A DNA stretch of 64,000 nt from Gemmobacter lutimaris (lineage in GTDB: Bacteria; Pseudomonadota; Alphaproteobacteria; Rhodobacterales; Rhodobacteraceae), in assembly GCF_003570715.1 (NCBI RefSeq), contig NZ_QXXQ01000001.1, positions 310,001 to 374,000 of the forward strand. The letters are read 5' to 3'. How positions within the stretch are numbered: the stretch's first letter is position 1; each line of letters begins with the position of its first letter. The notes beneath the pieces are model-generated. The model was not told where the DNA came from. It worked only from the letters and a program-made list of their open reading frames with translations, and ran no database searches. Made by a program: the position numbers and the translations under genes. This document shows positions 1 through 7,026 of this stretch, one piece after another.

Positions 1-2
1 AG

Positions 3-53
3 GGCCTTGCGGGTTCCGGCCTCGTGACCCCGCGCCTGCACGCCGCCGCCTGA
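3..53 (+). CDS. C-terminal tail of an upstream gene (partial)
   Basis: An open frame enters from the left edge and ends at TGA 51-53, encoding only about 16 residues (GLAGSGLVTPRLHAAA). It is followed directly by a strong hairpin and then cobF. Because cobF follows, an upstream cobalamin gene is plausible, but the tail is too short to identify. The other two frames give no better candidate. This is inferred from position only. Confidence 0.35.
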   Translation, partial: GLAGSGLVTPRLHAAA

Positions 54-60
54 TCCCTCT

Positions 61-86
61 GCCGCCGCCCCAGTCCGGGCGGCGGC
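61..86 (+). terminator. GC-rich hairpin between upstream gene and cobF
   Basis: A perfect 10-bp stem (GCCGCCGCCC at 61-70 with GGGCGGCGGC at 77-86) and a 6-nt loop are followed by CCTTTC. It lies 8 bases after the upstream stop. It has the form of a terminator or 3'-end stabiliser, but the T tract is weak, so it may only attenuate readthrough into cobF. Confidence 0.55.
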
Positions 87-104
87 CCTTTCGACCGAGT
101 AGCC

Positions 105-872
105 ATGACCCTTCACCTCAGCCTCGTCGGGATTGGCAGCGGCAATCCCGACCACCTGACGCGCCAAGCCATCCGCGCGCTGAACCGCGCCGATCTGATC
201 CTCTTGCCGCGTAAGGGCAGCGCGAAGGCCGATCTGGCCGATCTGCGGCGCGAGATCCTCGCCGAGGTGTTGGAAAACCCCGCAACCCGCATTGCCGAAT
301 TCGACTATCCGACGCGAGACGCCGCAACTGCCGATTACCGCCAAAGGGTCGAAGACTGGCATGATGCCATCGCTGCCCGCTGGGTGGACAGCATCGCCGC
401 CCACCCCGGTGCGACGCGCGTCGCGCTGCTGGTCTGGGGTGACCCCTCGCTTTACGACAGCACCCTGCGCATCGCCACGCGCCTGACCCCACGTCCGGAC
501 ATCAAGGTCATCCCCGGAATCACCTCCATTCAGGCCCTGACCGCCGCCCATGCCATCCCGCTGAACGAGATCGACGGCCCGGTCACCATCACAACCGGGC
601 GCCAATTGCGTGAAACCGGCTTTCCGGCTGGCGTCGATACCTGTGTGGTGATGCTGGACGGCGAATGTTCATTCCAGAGCCTGCCACCGGAAGGCATACA
701 GATCTGGTGGGCGGGTTATGCCGGCATGCGCCTTCAGATTACCGACCATGGCCTGCTGATTGACGCCGGCCCACGCATCATTGCCGCCCGCGCCGCGGCC
801 CGCGCCGCCCATGGCTGGATCATGGATATTTACCTGCTGCGCCGCCAGGGCGAGGCGCAAATTTCTTCCTGA
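105..872 (+). CDS. cobF: Precorrin-6A synthase (deacetylating), CobF
   Basis: A 255-residue protein with the layout of a cobalamin-pathway SAM methyltransferase: an N-terminal beta-strand and glycine-rich loop (VGIGSGNPDHLT, residues 7-18), a central LLVWGDPSLYDS SAM-binding motif and a VIPGITS motif. CobF methylates C-1 of precorrin-5 and removes acetate in the aerobic B12 pathway of alphaproteobacteria. Its length matches the family. It starts at ATG 105 with a weak GAG upstream, and its stop codon is embedded in an AT-rich palindrome. It is convergent with mgdD and unrelated in function to the methylamine genes that follow. Confidence 0.93.
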   Translation: MTLHLSLVGIGSGNPDHLTRQAIRALNRADLILLPRKGSAKADLADLRREILAEVLENPATRIAEFDYPTRDAATADYRQRVEDWHDAIAARWVDSIAAHPGATRVALLVWGDPSLYDSTLRIATRLTPRPDIKVIPGITSIQALTAAHAIPLNEIDGPVTITTGRQLRETGFPAGVDTCVVMLDGECSFQSLPPEGIQIWWAGYAGMRLQITDHGLLIDAGPRIIAARAAARAAHGWIMDIYLLRRQGEAQISS

Positions 873-928
873 AGAAATTTGCAAATCTTTTCCTCAAAAG
901 ATTTGCACGCGGCCCCCGGAGGGGCCGC
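857..928. repeat. Three consecutive perfect hairpins between convergent cobF and mgdD
   Basis: Hairpin 1: GCAAATTTCTTC (857-868) pairs with GAAGAAATTTGC (871-882), loop CT, and covers the cobF stop. Hairpin 2: GCAAATCTTTT (881-891) pairs with AAAAGATTTGC (896-906), loop CCTC. Hairpin 3: GCGGCCCC (909-916) pairs with GGGGCCGC (921-928), loop CGGA. The first two are AT-rich in an otherwise GC-rich region. As a bidirectional terminator this suits a convergent gene pair; the abutting, similarly ended palindromes also look like a REP-like unit. Confidence 0.75.
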
Positions 929-936
929 GGCGGCGA

Positions 937-1503
937 TCAGAACACCGAATGCGCGGCGGTTTCCAGCGCGTGCCACAGGGCGGCGGCCGAAGACCGCGCC
1001 CCGATCACGCTGACCTGCGCGGCGCCCCGCTTCACCACATAGACGCCCATATGCTCCAGAATGGTGCGGGTCGCGGCACCTTCCGGCGCGGTGGCCAGAT
1101 CGACGTTGCACAGCCGCTCGAACAGCGCGGGCAGCCCTTCACCCGTGACGTCGATCCGCACCCAGGCGTCGGTCTGTTCGGTGATCGAGGCCGCATCGCC
1201 GAATACCGGCAGCAGCGCCGCGCGACTGTCCTCATGCGTGGCAAAGGGTGCCTCGACCATCCAGCTTTCGGGCGACAGCCAGAAGGCCGCGAAAGGCGCG
1301 CGGGCCTCGAACCGGCCGGGACCGGGCAGCGGGATACCGGCCGCTGCGGCAGACGCCGCCACTTCCGCCGTGCGCCCAAGACGGGCCGAGACGGAGGCCA
1401 GCGCCACATCGACAACCTCGGTCAGCGTGACCGGGCCGATGCTGGCCCGCGCCGGGCTGGTGCCCCCCAGCGGGCAGAGGGGTTTCAGACGATGCTCAGC
1501 CAC
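937..1503 (-). CDS. mgdD: N-methylglutamate dehydrogenase subunit D (SoxG-like, sarcosine oxidase gamma family)
   Basis: About 188 residues, matching the gamma subunit of heterotetrameric sarcosine oxidase (SoxG). That small subunit packs against the alpha subunit near the folate-binding part and has no cofactor of its own. I choose GTG 1503 as start because AAGGAG lies just upstream and it overlaps the mgdC stop by 8 bases; an earlier in-frame start at 1527 would overlap more. It is the last gene of a B-D-A-G ordered set. Assignment to N-methylglutamate dehydrogenase rather than sarcosine oxidase rests on the mgs/gmaS genes in the same island. Confidence 0.8.
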   Translation of the reverse strand: MAEHRLKPLCPLGGTSPARASIGPVTLTEVVDVALASVSARLGRTAEVAASAAAAGIPLPGPGRFEARAPFAAFWLSPESWMVEAPFATHEDSRAALLPVFGDAASITEQTDAWVRIDVTGEGLPALFERLCNVDLATAPEGAATRTILEHMGVYVVKRGAAQVSVIGARSSAAALWHALETAAHSVF

Positions 1504-4405
1504 GGAGACGCTCTCCTTCCGGGTCAAAGAAATGCGGGCTCACGATTTCGACCTCGACCTCGGCCCCCGCCAGCAGGTTGGCCGCGCGCAGCCGCTGACC
1601 GCGCCGCTCGTCACCCTTCTTCAGGTAGCCAAGTGCGATGGAACAGCCCAGATGCGGCGAATAGACCACCGAGGTGAGCCAGCCCAGATCATTGGCAATC
1701 ACCGGCGCGGCGCCTTTTTCAAGGAAATGGCTGCCAGCGGTCAGCTTCTGCGCCGGATCGACGGGCTTCACACCCACCAGACGGTAGCCGTTCGGGTCAT
1801 TCATGCCCTCGCGCTGGCTCAGCACCATGCCGATGCTGTCTTTCTTCTTCGACACCATCTTGCCCAGACCCATGTTCAGCGCGGTGGACTGGCCGTTCAG
1901 CTCGTTCCCTGCGACGTGGCCCTTTTCGACCCGCATGACGCCGAGCGCCTCGGTGCCATAGACCACGGCGTCGAATTCGCGGCCCTGTTCCACCAGCTCG
2001 CGGATCAGCGCATCGCCATAACGGGTCGGCACCGCGATTTCATAGGCCAGTTCGCCGGAGAAGCTGATGCGGAAGATCCGTGCCCGCAGCCCGCCGCAGA
2101 CGGTGATCTCGCGGCAGCCCATGTAGGGCAGTTCCGCATCCGAGATGTCCTGATCCACCAGCTTTTGCAGCAACTTGCGCGCATTCGGCCCGGCGACCGA
2201 GAACTGCGCCCAGGCCTCGGTGGTGGAAATCAGCTGCACGTCCATATCGGGATAGAGGCACTGCCGGGCATATTCGAGATTGCGGAACACCAGAACCGCA
2301 TTGGCGGTGGTGGTGGTCATCACATATTCGTTCTGCCCCAGCCGCGCCGTGGTGCCGTCGTCATAGACGATGCCATCCTCCCGCAGCATCAGCCCGTAGC
2401 GACATTTGCCGACAGCCAGCGTGCTGAAGGTATTGGCATAGACCTTGTCAAGGAACGCCCCGGCATCGGTGCCCTGAATGTCGATCTTGCCGAGCGTTGT
2501 CACGTCGCAGATGCCGACCGATTTGCGCGTTGCCAGAACCTCGCGGTCCACGCTTTCGCGCCATTGGGTTTCGCCTGCGCGCGGCAGCCATTGCGCGCGC
2601 AGCCATTGGCCGACCTCGACAAAGACCGCGCCCTGTTCGCTGGCCCATTTGTGGCTGGGGGTCAGGCGCTTGGGCTTGAACTCCTGCCCGCGCGAGCGGC
2701 CCGCCAGCGTGCCCATGGCAACCGGCGTATAGGGCGGGCGGTAGACCGTGGTCCCGGTCTGCGGGATCGACTTGCCGGTCAGGCTCGCCATCACCGCAAG
2801 GCCCAGCACATTGCCGGTCTTGCCCTGATCGGTCGCCATGCCCAGCGTGGTATAGCGCTTCAGATGCTCGACCGAAGTGTAGTTTTCCTGATGCGCGAGC
2901 TTCACATCTTTCAGCGTCACATCGTTCTGCTGGTCGATCCAGGCCCGGCCCTTGCCGCCGCCGACATACCATTTCGGCGTGATGGCATAGGGGCCGTCCT
3001 CGGCCGTCGGCAAATCACGGGCGGGGGCGCTGCGGCCCAGATCGGCCAGCGCGCCTTCGGCCGCCGCTGCGCCGGTTTCCAGCGCCGCGCGGGTCGAGAA
3101 GCGACCTGCGGCAGCACCTGCCGCCTCCAGCCCCGGAATATCGCCCTGCCCCGGCACGAAGGCCGCGATGGCGTCATTCCAGACCGGGCGACCGCGATGA
3201 TGCGAGGCGATGTTGACGTTGGGGTTCCAGCCGCCGGAAACGGCGAGCGCCTCGCAGGCGAAGGTTTCGGTCCGGCCACCGCTGCGGATGGTGACCGAGG
3301 AAAGCCCCAGACGCCCGGCGGTATCGACCACCTCTTCGCCCTTGCGGGCGTCGATCACACGGACCTCCAGCCCCTTGGCCTTGAGGTCCGAGGCCGTGCG
3401 CAGCCCGTCATCATTGTTGGTGAAGACGGCGACCCGGCGCCCGACGGCGACACCCCAGCGGTTCGCATAAGCGCGCAGCGATCCGGCCAGCAGGATGCCG
3501 GGGCGGTCGTTGTTTTCAAACGCGATGGGGCGTTCGGTGGCGCCGCCCGCAAGGATGGCGCGACGCGAATAGATCCGCCACAGGATCTGGCGCGGCTTGC
3601 CCGGCAGCGGCACGGGAAGGTGATCAGACACGCGCTCCACCGCCGCATAGATGCCGTGGTCCATCGCGCCGATGATCGTGGTGCGCGGCATCAGCCGCAC
3701 ATTCGCCATGCTGCGCAGTTCCGCCACCGCCTGCGCGGCCCAGTCGGCACCTGCCAGCCCGCCAACCTCATGCGTTTCGGCATTCAGGCGGCCGCCCATA
3801 CGGAAATCCTCATCCGCGAGGATGACCCGCGCCCCTGCACGACCTGCGGTCAGCGCGGCCATCAGACCGGCAGGCCCCGCGCCGATGATCAGCAGATCGC
3901 AATGCAGGAAGCCCTTGTCATATTGATCGGGGTCTTCTTCGCGCGACAGGCTGCCCAGACCGGCGGCACGGCGGATGATCGGCTCGTAAAGCTTTTCCCA
4001 GAACGCCTTGGGCCACATGAAGGTCTTGTAGTAGAACCCGGCAGCAAAGAAATTCGACAGCCGGTCGTTCACCGCCATGGCGTCGAATTTCAGGCTGGGC
4101 CAGCGGTTCTGGCTTTCAGCGCTCAGCCCATCGAACAGTTCCACCACCGTGGCGCGGGTGTTTGGCTCACGCCGGGCACCGCCGCGCAGTTCCACCAGTG
4201 CATTGGGTTCTTCCGACCCGGCCGAGATGGGCCCGCGCGGACGGTGATATTTGAAGCTGCGCCCCATCAGGCGCTGCCCATTGGCCAGCAGCGCCGAGGC
4301 CAGCGTGTCGCCGGGGTGGCCCTGATAGGTCACGCCGTCGAAGGTGAAGCTCAGGCTGCGCGCGCGGTCGATCTGACCGCCGGGAATGCGGTTCGATTGG
4401 GTCAT
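1496..4405 (-). CDS. mgdC: N-methylglutamate dehydrogenase subunit C (SoxA-like, sarcosine oxidase alpha family)
   Basis: A 969-residue protein with the full alpha-subunit layout: an N-terminal SoxA domain (1-100), a dinucleotide-binding Rossmann fold with GAGPAG at 175-180, a central FAD/NAD region, and a C-terminal GcvT-like folate-binding domain over roughly the last 380 residues. In the family, the alpha subunit binds NAD and tetrahydrofolate and receives the C1 unit from the flavin site in the beta subunit. It overlaps mgdB by 4 bases (start ATG 4405). Sarcosine or dimethylglycine could be alternative substrates. Context with gmaS and mgsABC favours N-methylglutamate, regenerating glutamate. 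Confidence 0.85.
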   Translation of the reverse strand: MTQSNRIPGGQIDRARSLSFTFDGVTYQGHPGDTLASALLANGQRLMGRSFKYHRPRGPISAGSEEPNALVELRGGARREPNTRATVVELFDGLSAESQNRWPSLKFDAMAVNDRLSNFFAAGFYYKTFMWPKAFWEKLYEPIIRRAAGLGSLSREEDPDQYDKGFLHCDLLIIGAGPAGLMAALTAGRAGARVILADEDFRMGGRLNAETHEVGGLAGADWAAQAVAELRSMANVRLMPRTTIIGAMDHGIYAAVERVSDHLPVPLPGKPRQILWRIYSRRAILAGGATERPIAFENNDRPGILLAGSLRAYANRWGVAVGRRVAVFTNNDDGLRTASDLKAKGLEVRVIDARKGEEVVDTAGRLGLSSVTIRSGGRTETFACEALAVSGGWNPNVNIASHHRGRPVWNDAIAAFVPGQGDIPGLEAAGAAAGRFSTRAALETGAAAAEGALADLGRSAPARDLPTAEDGPYAITPKWYVGGGKGRAWIDQQNDVTLKDVKLAHQENYTSVEHLKRYTTLGMATDQGKTGNVLGLAVMASLTGKSIPQTGTTVYRPPYTPVAMGTLAGRSRGQEFKPKRLTPSHKWASEQGAVFVEVGQWLRAQWLPRAGETQWRESVDREVLATRKSVGICDVTTLGKIDIQGTDAGAFLDKVYANTFSTLAVGKCRYGLMLREDGIVYDDGTTARLGQNEYVMTTTTANAVLVFRNLEYARQCLYPDMDVQLISTTEAWAQFSVAGPNARKLLQKLVDQDISDAELPYMGCREITVCGGLRARIFRISFSGELAYEIAVPTRYGDALIRELVEQGREFDAVVYGTEALGVMRVEKGHVAGNELNGQSTALNMGLGKMVSKKKDSIGMVLSQREGMNDPNGYRLVGVKPVDPAQKLTAGSHFLEKGAAPVIANDLGWLTSVVYSPHLGCSIALGYLKKGDERRGQRLRAANLLAGAEVEVEIVSPHFFDPEGERLRG

Positions 4406-4689
4406 TTGCTGCGCCCCCGCGCGCGGGCCACATCGCGGGCCAGTTCCACTTGCGTAATCTCATGCGTCAGCGTGTTGCGCGTGACCACAAGCCACGAACG
4501 GTCGCCCTGTTCGTGATACCAGAGCTCACGATGCAGCCCCGCCGGATTGTCGCGCAGGTAAAGATAGTCGTGGAAGGTATCCAGCGCGCCTTCGGCCAGC
4601 CCGTCGGGCCGGTCGATCAGAGCCGCATCCCCCAGATAGACGAATTCCTGCGAGTCGCGTGGCCCGAGGATCGGATGGTTGATGATCAT
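4402..4689 (-). CDS. mgdB: N-methylglutamate dehydrogenase subunit B (SoxD-like), atypical zinc site
   Basis: A 95-residue delta-subunit homologue, recognised by GPRDSQEFVYLGDA near the N-terminus and RELWYHEQGDRSW at 54-66. Known SoxD proteins bind zinc through Cys6, Cys9, His59 and Cys63. Here the first pair reads HPIL (His5, Leu8) and position 63 is Asp; only His59 is kept, and the protein has no cysteine. The zinc site is therefore lost or rebuilt. It sits between mgdA (10-base gap) and mgdC (4-base overlap), so it is surely part of the complex. The Cys-less form may be a marker of the dehydrogenase branch. Confidence 0.83.
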   Translation of the reverse strand: MIINHPILGPRDSQEFVYLGDAALIDRPDGLAEGALDTFHDYLYLRDNPAGLHRELWYHEQGDRSWLVVTRNTLTHEITQVELARDVARARGRSK

Positions 4690-4699
4690 GGATCGGTCC

Positions 4700-5962
4700 T
4701 CAGTGCAGGTTCGGCTGGGCGCCCTGGCCCTTTTCGTCGATCATCAGCCCCTTGCGGAAGCGATCAAACCGATAGGCCGTGGCGGTTTCATGCGGGCGGT
4801 CGGTTGCCAGAAGATGCGCGAAGCACCAGCCCGAGGCCGGGGTGGCCTTGAAGCCGCCATAGCACCAGCCGCCGTTGAAATAGAGCCCCTCGATGTCGGT
4901 CTTGTCTATGATGGGCGAGCCGTCCATCGACATGTCCATGATGCCGCCCCAGCTGCGCAGCAGACGCGCCCGGCCGATCATGGGGATCAGGCTCATGCCG
5001 CCTTCGGCCACATCCTCGACCACCGGCATGTTGCCGCGTTGCGCATAGGTGTTGTAGCCGTCGATGTCGCCGCCAAAGACCAGACCGCCCTTGTCGGACT
5101 GGCTGACATAGAAATGGCCGGCGCCATAGGTCATCACCCCGTCGATGAGCGGCTTCAGCCCCTCGGACACGAAGGCTTGCAGCACATGACTTTCCATCGG
5201 CAGCCGCATCCCCACATGCGCCATCACGCGCGAGGAATTGCCGGCGACCGCGACGCCCACCTTTTTCGCGCCGATGAAGCCGCGCGTGGTGTCAACGCCC
5301 GTCACGCGGCCCTGTTCGGTGCGGATGCCGGTGACCTCGCAGTTCTGGATGAGGTCGACGCCGCGGGAATCTGCCCCGCGGGCATAGCCCCAGGCCACCG
5401 CGTCATGGCGCACCGTGCCGCCCCGGCGCTGCATCAGCGCGCCCTTGATCGGGAAGCGGGCATTGTTGAAGTTCAGGAACGGATACATGGCGCGAACCTG
5501 TTCGCGGTCCAGCAGTTCGGCATCTGCGCCGTTCAGGATCATGGCATTGCCGCGCCGGGTAAAGGCGTCGCGCTGCGCGTCGGTGTGGATCAGGTTGATG
5601 ATCCCGCGCTGGCTGACCATGGCGTTGAAGTTGAAGTCCTGCTCCAGCCCCTCCCACAGTTTCAGGCTGAATTCGTAGAAGGGTTCGTTGCCGTCCAGCA
5701 GATAGTTCGACCGGATGATCGTGGTGTTCCGCCCGACATTGCCACCGCCGAGATAGCCCTTTTCCAGCACGGCAATGCGCGCCTGCCGGAATTCCTTGGC
5801 CAGATAATAGGCCGTGGCAAGGCCATGCCCGCCGCCGCCGATGATGATGTAGTCATATGAAGCTTGCGGTTCCGGGTCGCGCCATGCCGGCCCCCAACCC
5901 TTGTGACCCGTCAAGGCTTCTTTCACCACGCGCCAGCCCGAATAGCGCCCTGTTCCAAACAT
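4700..5962 (-). CDS. mgdA: N-methylglutamate dehydrogenase subunit A (SoxB-like, sarcosine oxidase beta family)
   Basis: A 420-residue flavoprotein with an N-terminal FAD-binding GGGGHG motif (42-47) and the conserved RHDAVAWGYAR segment. Its His186 corresponds to the histidine that carries covalent FMN in sarcosine oxidase beta. This subunit holds the amine-oxidising site. Start ATG 5962 is chosen for the AAGGAG seven bases upstream; the open frame extends further but without an SD, and the family length is about 415. First gene of mgdABCD (order B-D-A-G of sox operons), 94 bases downstream of an EamA transporter gene and probably cotranscribed with it. Confidence 0.86.
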   Translation of the reverse strand: MFGTGRYSGWRVVKEALTGHKGWGPAWRDPEPQASYDYIIIGGGGHGLATAYYLAKEFRQARIAVLEKGYLGGGNVGRNTTIIRSNYLLDGNEPFYEFSLKLWEGLEQDFNFNAMVSQRGIINLIHTDAQRDAFTRRGNAMILNGADAELLDREQVRAMYPFLNFNNARFPIKGALMQRRGGTVRHDAVAWGYARGADSRGVDLIQNCEVTGIRTEQGRVTGVDTTRGFIGAKKVGVAVAGNSSRVMAHVGMRLPMESHVLQAFVSEGLKPLIDGVMTYGAGHFYVSQSDKGGLVFGGDIDGYNTYAQRGNMPVVEDVAEGGMSLIPMIGRARLLRSWGGIMDMSMDGSPIIDKTDIEGLYFNGGWCYGGFKATPASGWCFAHLLATDRPHETATAYRFDRFRKGLMIDEKGQGAQPNLH

Positions 5963-6056
5963 TGGGATCTCCTTGGTGCCTGCAGCAACTATCGCGCCGC
6001 GCGCGGTGAATGCCTCATCCGTTTCCGACATCGGCCCTTTCGGAATGGACAGCAGC

Positions 6057-6905
6057 TCAGGCTGTCCCCAGAAGGGCAATTCCGGCAAAGACCACCGCCA
6101 CCCCTGCGCCTTGCACCGGGCCGAGCCTTTCCCCGAGGAAGCGCCAGGCCAGCAGAATGGTGACCACCCCGAACAGGGACGAGGATACCGCCGCATATTC
6201 AGGATGTGACAGGCCGCCCGAGGCCAGCACCAGCCCCAGCGCCGCGACATCAAGTGCGCCCATCAGGGCAAGGATACGCCATCTGGGCAGCGCGGGCGCG
6301 AGGCTTTGCCGCTGCACGACCAGCGCCCCTGCCACCAGCGCCAGCGCGGCGACACGGGCGATCAGCGTCGCGCTCAGTTCCCCCATCGCGCGCGCGGCGG
6401 TCTGCCCCAGATGAAAGGTCAGCGCGAATCCGGCAGCCCCCATCAGCGCCCAGAGAATCGCTGCGCGCCGACCGCCCGCCGCAGCCGCGCCGTGCCCGCC
6501 GCCCCGCCCTGCCACCAGTGCGATTCCCGCCACCACCAGCACAACAGCCAGCCATTCCGCCCCCGAAACCGCGCGACCGCCCGCCATGGCCAGCGCCAGA
6601 CTGCCCAAAGGATAGGCACCGCAGATCGGCGCCACCAGACCGACCGGCCCGATGGCAAAGGCGCGATAGAGCCCGAAAGAGGCCATGACGAAAGCCGCGC
6701 CGGATCCCAGCGCGAAGCCCATACCGCGCAGCCCCCCTGCCTGATGCGACTCGATCATGGCGAAAGGCGCCAGAAACAGCGTGCCGAACAACAGGACCAG
6801 CGCCAGAAGCGTCGTGGCCGGGGCGGTCTGGCTGACCTTGCGGACCAGAAAATCATGCAGCCCCCAGCACAAGGCGGCAACCAGTCCGAACAGAAGTGAC
6901 GCCAT
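6057..6905 (-). CDS. EamA/DMT-family ten-helix transporter
   Basis: A 282-residue, very hydrophobic protein made of two EamA repeats. The first ends near residue 130; the second begins at AAILWALMG (about 148) and ends with VQGAGVAVVFAGIALLG. Drug/metabolite transporters of this type move small metabolites across the inner membrane; substrate cannot be read from sequence. ATG 6905 has GGAGG five bases upstream. It is first in the probable transcript that continues into mgdABCD and is divergent from tdm, so uptake or export of a methylated amine or an amino acid intermediate is a reasonable inference. Confidence 0.82.
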   Translation of the reverse strand: MASLLFGLVAALCWGLHDFLVRKVSQTAPATTLLALVLLFGTLFLAPFAMIESHQAGGLRGMGFALGSGAAFVMASFGLYRAFAIGPVGLVAPICGAYPLGSLALAMAGGRAVSGAEWLAVVLVVAGIALVAGRGGGHGAAAAGGRRAAILWALMGAAGFALTFHLGQTAARAMGELSATLIARVAALALVAGALVVQRQSLAPALPRWRILALMGALDVAALGLVLASGGLSHPEYAAVSSSLFGVVTILLAWRFLGERLGPVQGAGVAVVFAGIALLGTA

Positions 6906-6965
6906 CCCCGCCTCCGGCTATGATGGAAAAAACTGCGAACCGGCAGATGCAGGCTTGCGAAAAGA

Positions 6966-6980
6966 TTTCCTCAGGATAAA
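6966..6980. promoter_or_regulatory. Candidate operator in the EamA-mgd / tdm divergent region
   Basis: TTTCCTCAGGATAAA is an imperfect inverted repeat. It lies 60 bases upstream of the EamA start and 46 upstream of tdm. It shares the TTTCC..AGGA core with sites upstream of dmmD, of the six-gene membrane operon and of tmm. The regulator is unknown; the two regulators encoded at 9.9-11.7 kb are candidates. Confidence 0.4.
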
Positions 6981-7026
6981 CTTATTTTCCAGAACGGCAA
7001 TCGCCCCCGCGAGACAGGAGGCTCTC

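Noticed and set aside
857-928. Three hairpins as a CRISPR-like array
   Set aside because: The units are palindromes of different sequence and length with no spacers.
1061-4516. 1151-residue open frame on the plus strand opposite mgdC/mgdD
   Set aside because: Composition follows the antisense of a high-GC gene (Arg, His, Gln and Ala rich), with no domain. The minus-strand mgdC in the same place has full family motifs.
1496-5962. Calling the four-gene set sarcosine oxidase soxBDAG
   Set aside because: Family match would allow it, but gmaS and mgsABC are in the same island and the SoxD-like subunit lacks the usual zinc cysteines. N-methylglutamate dehydrogenase fits better; not fully excluded.
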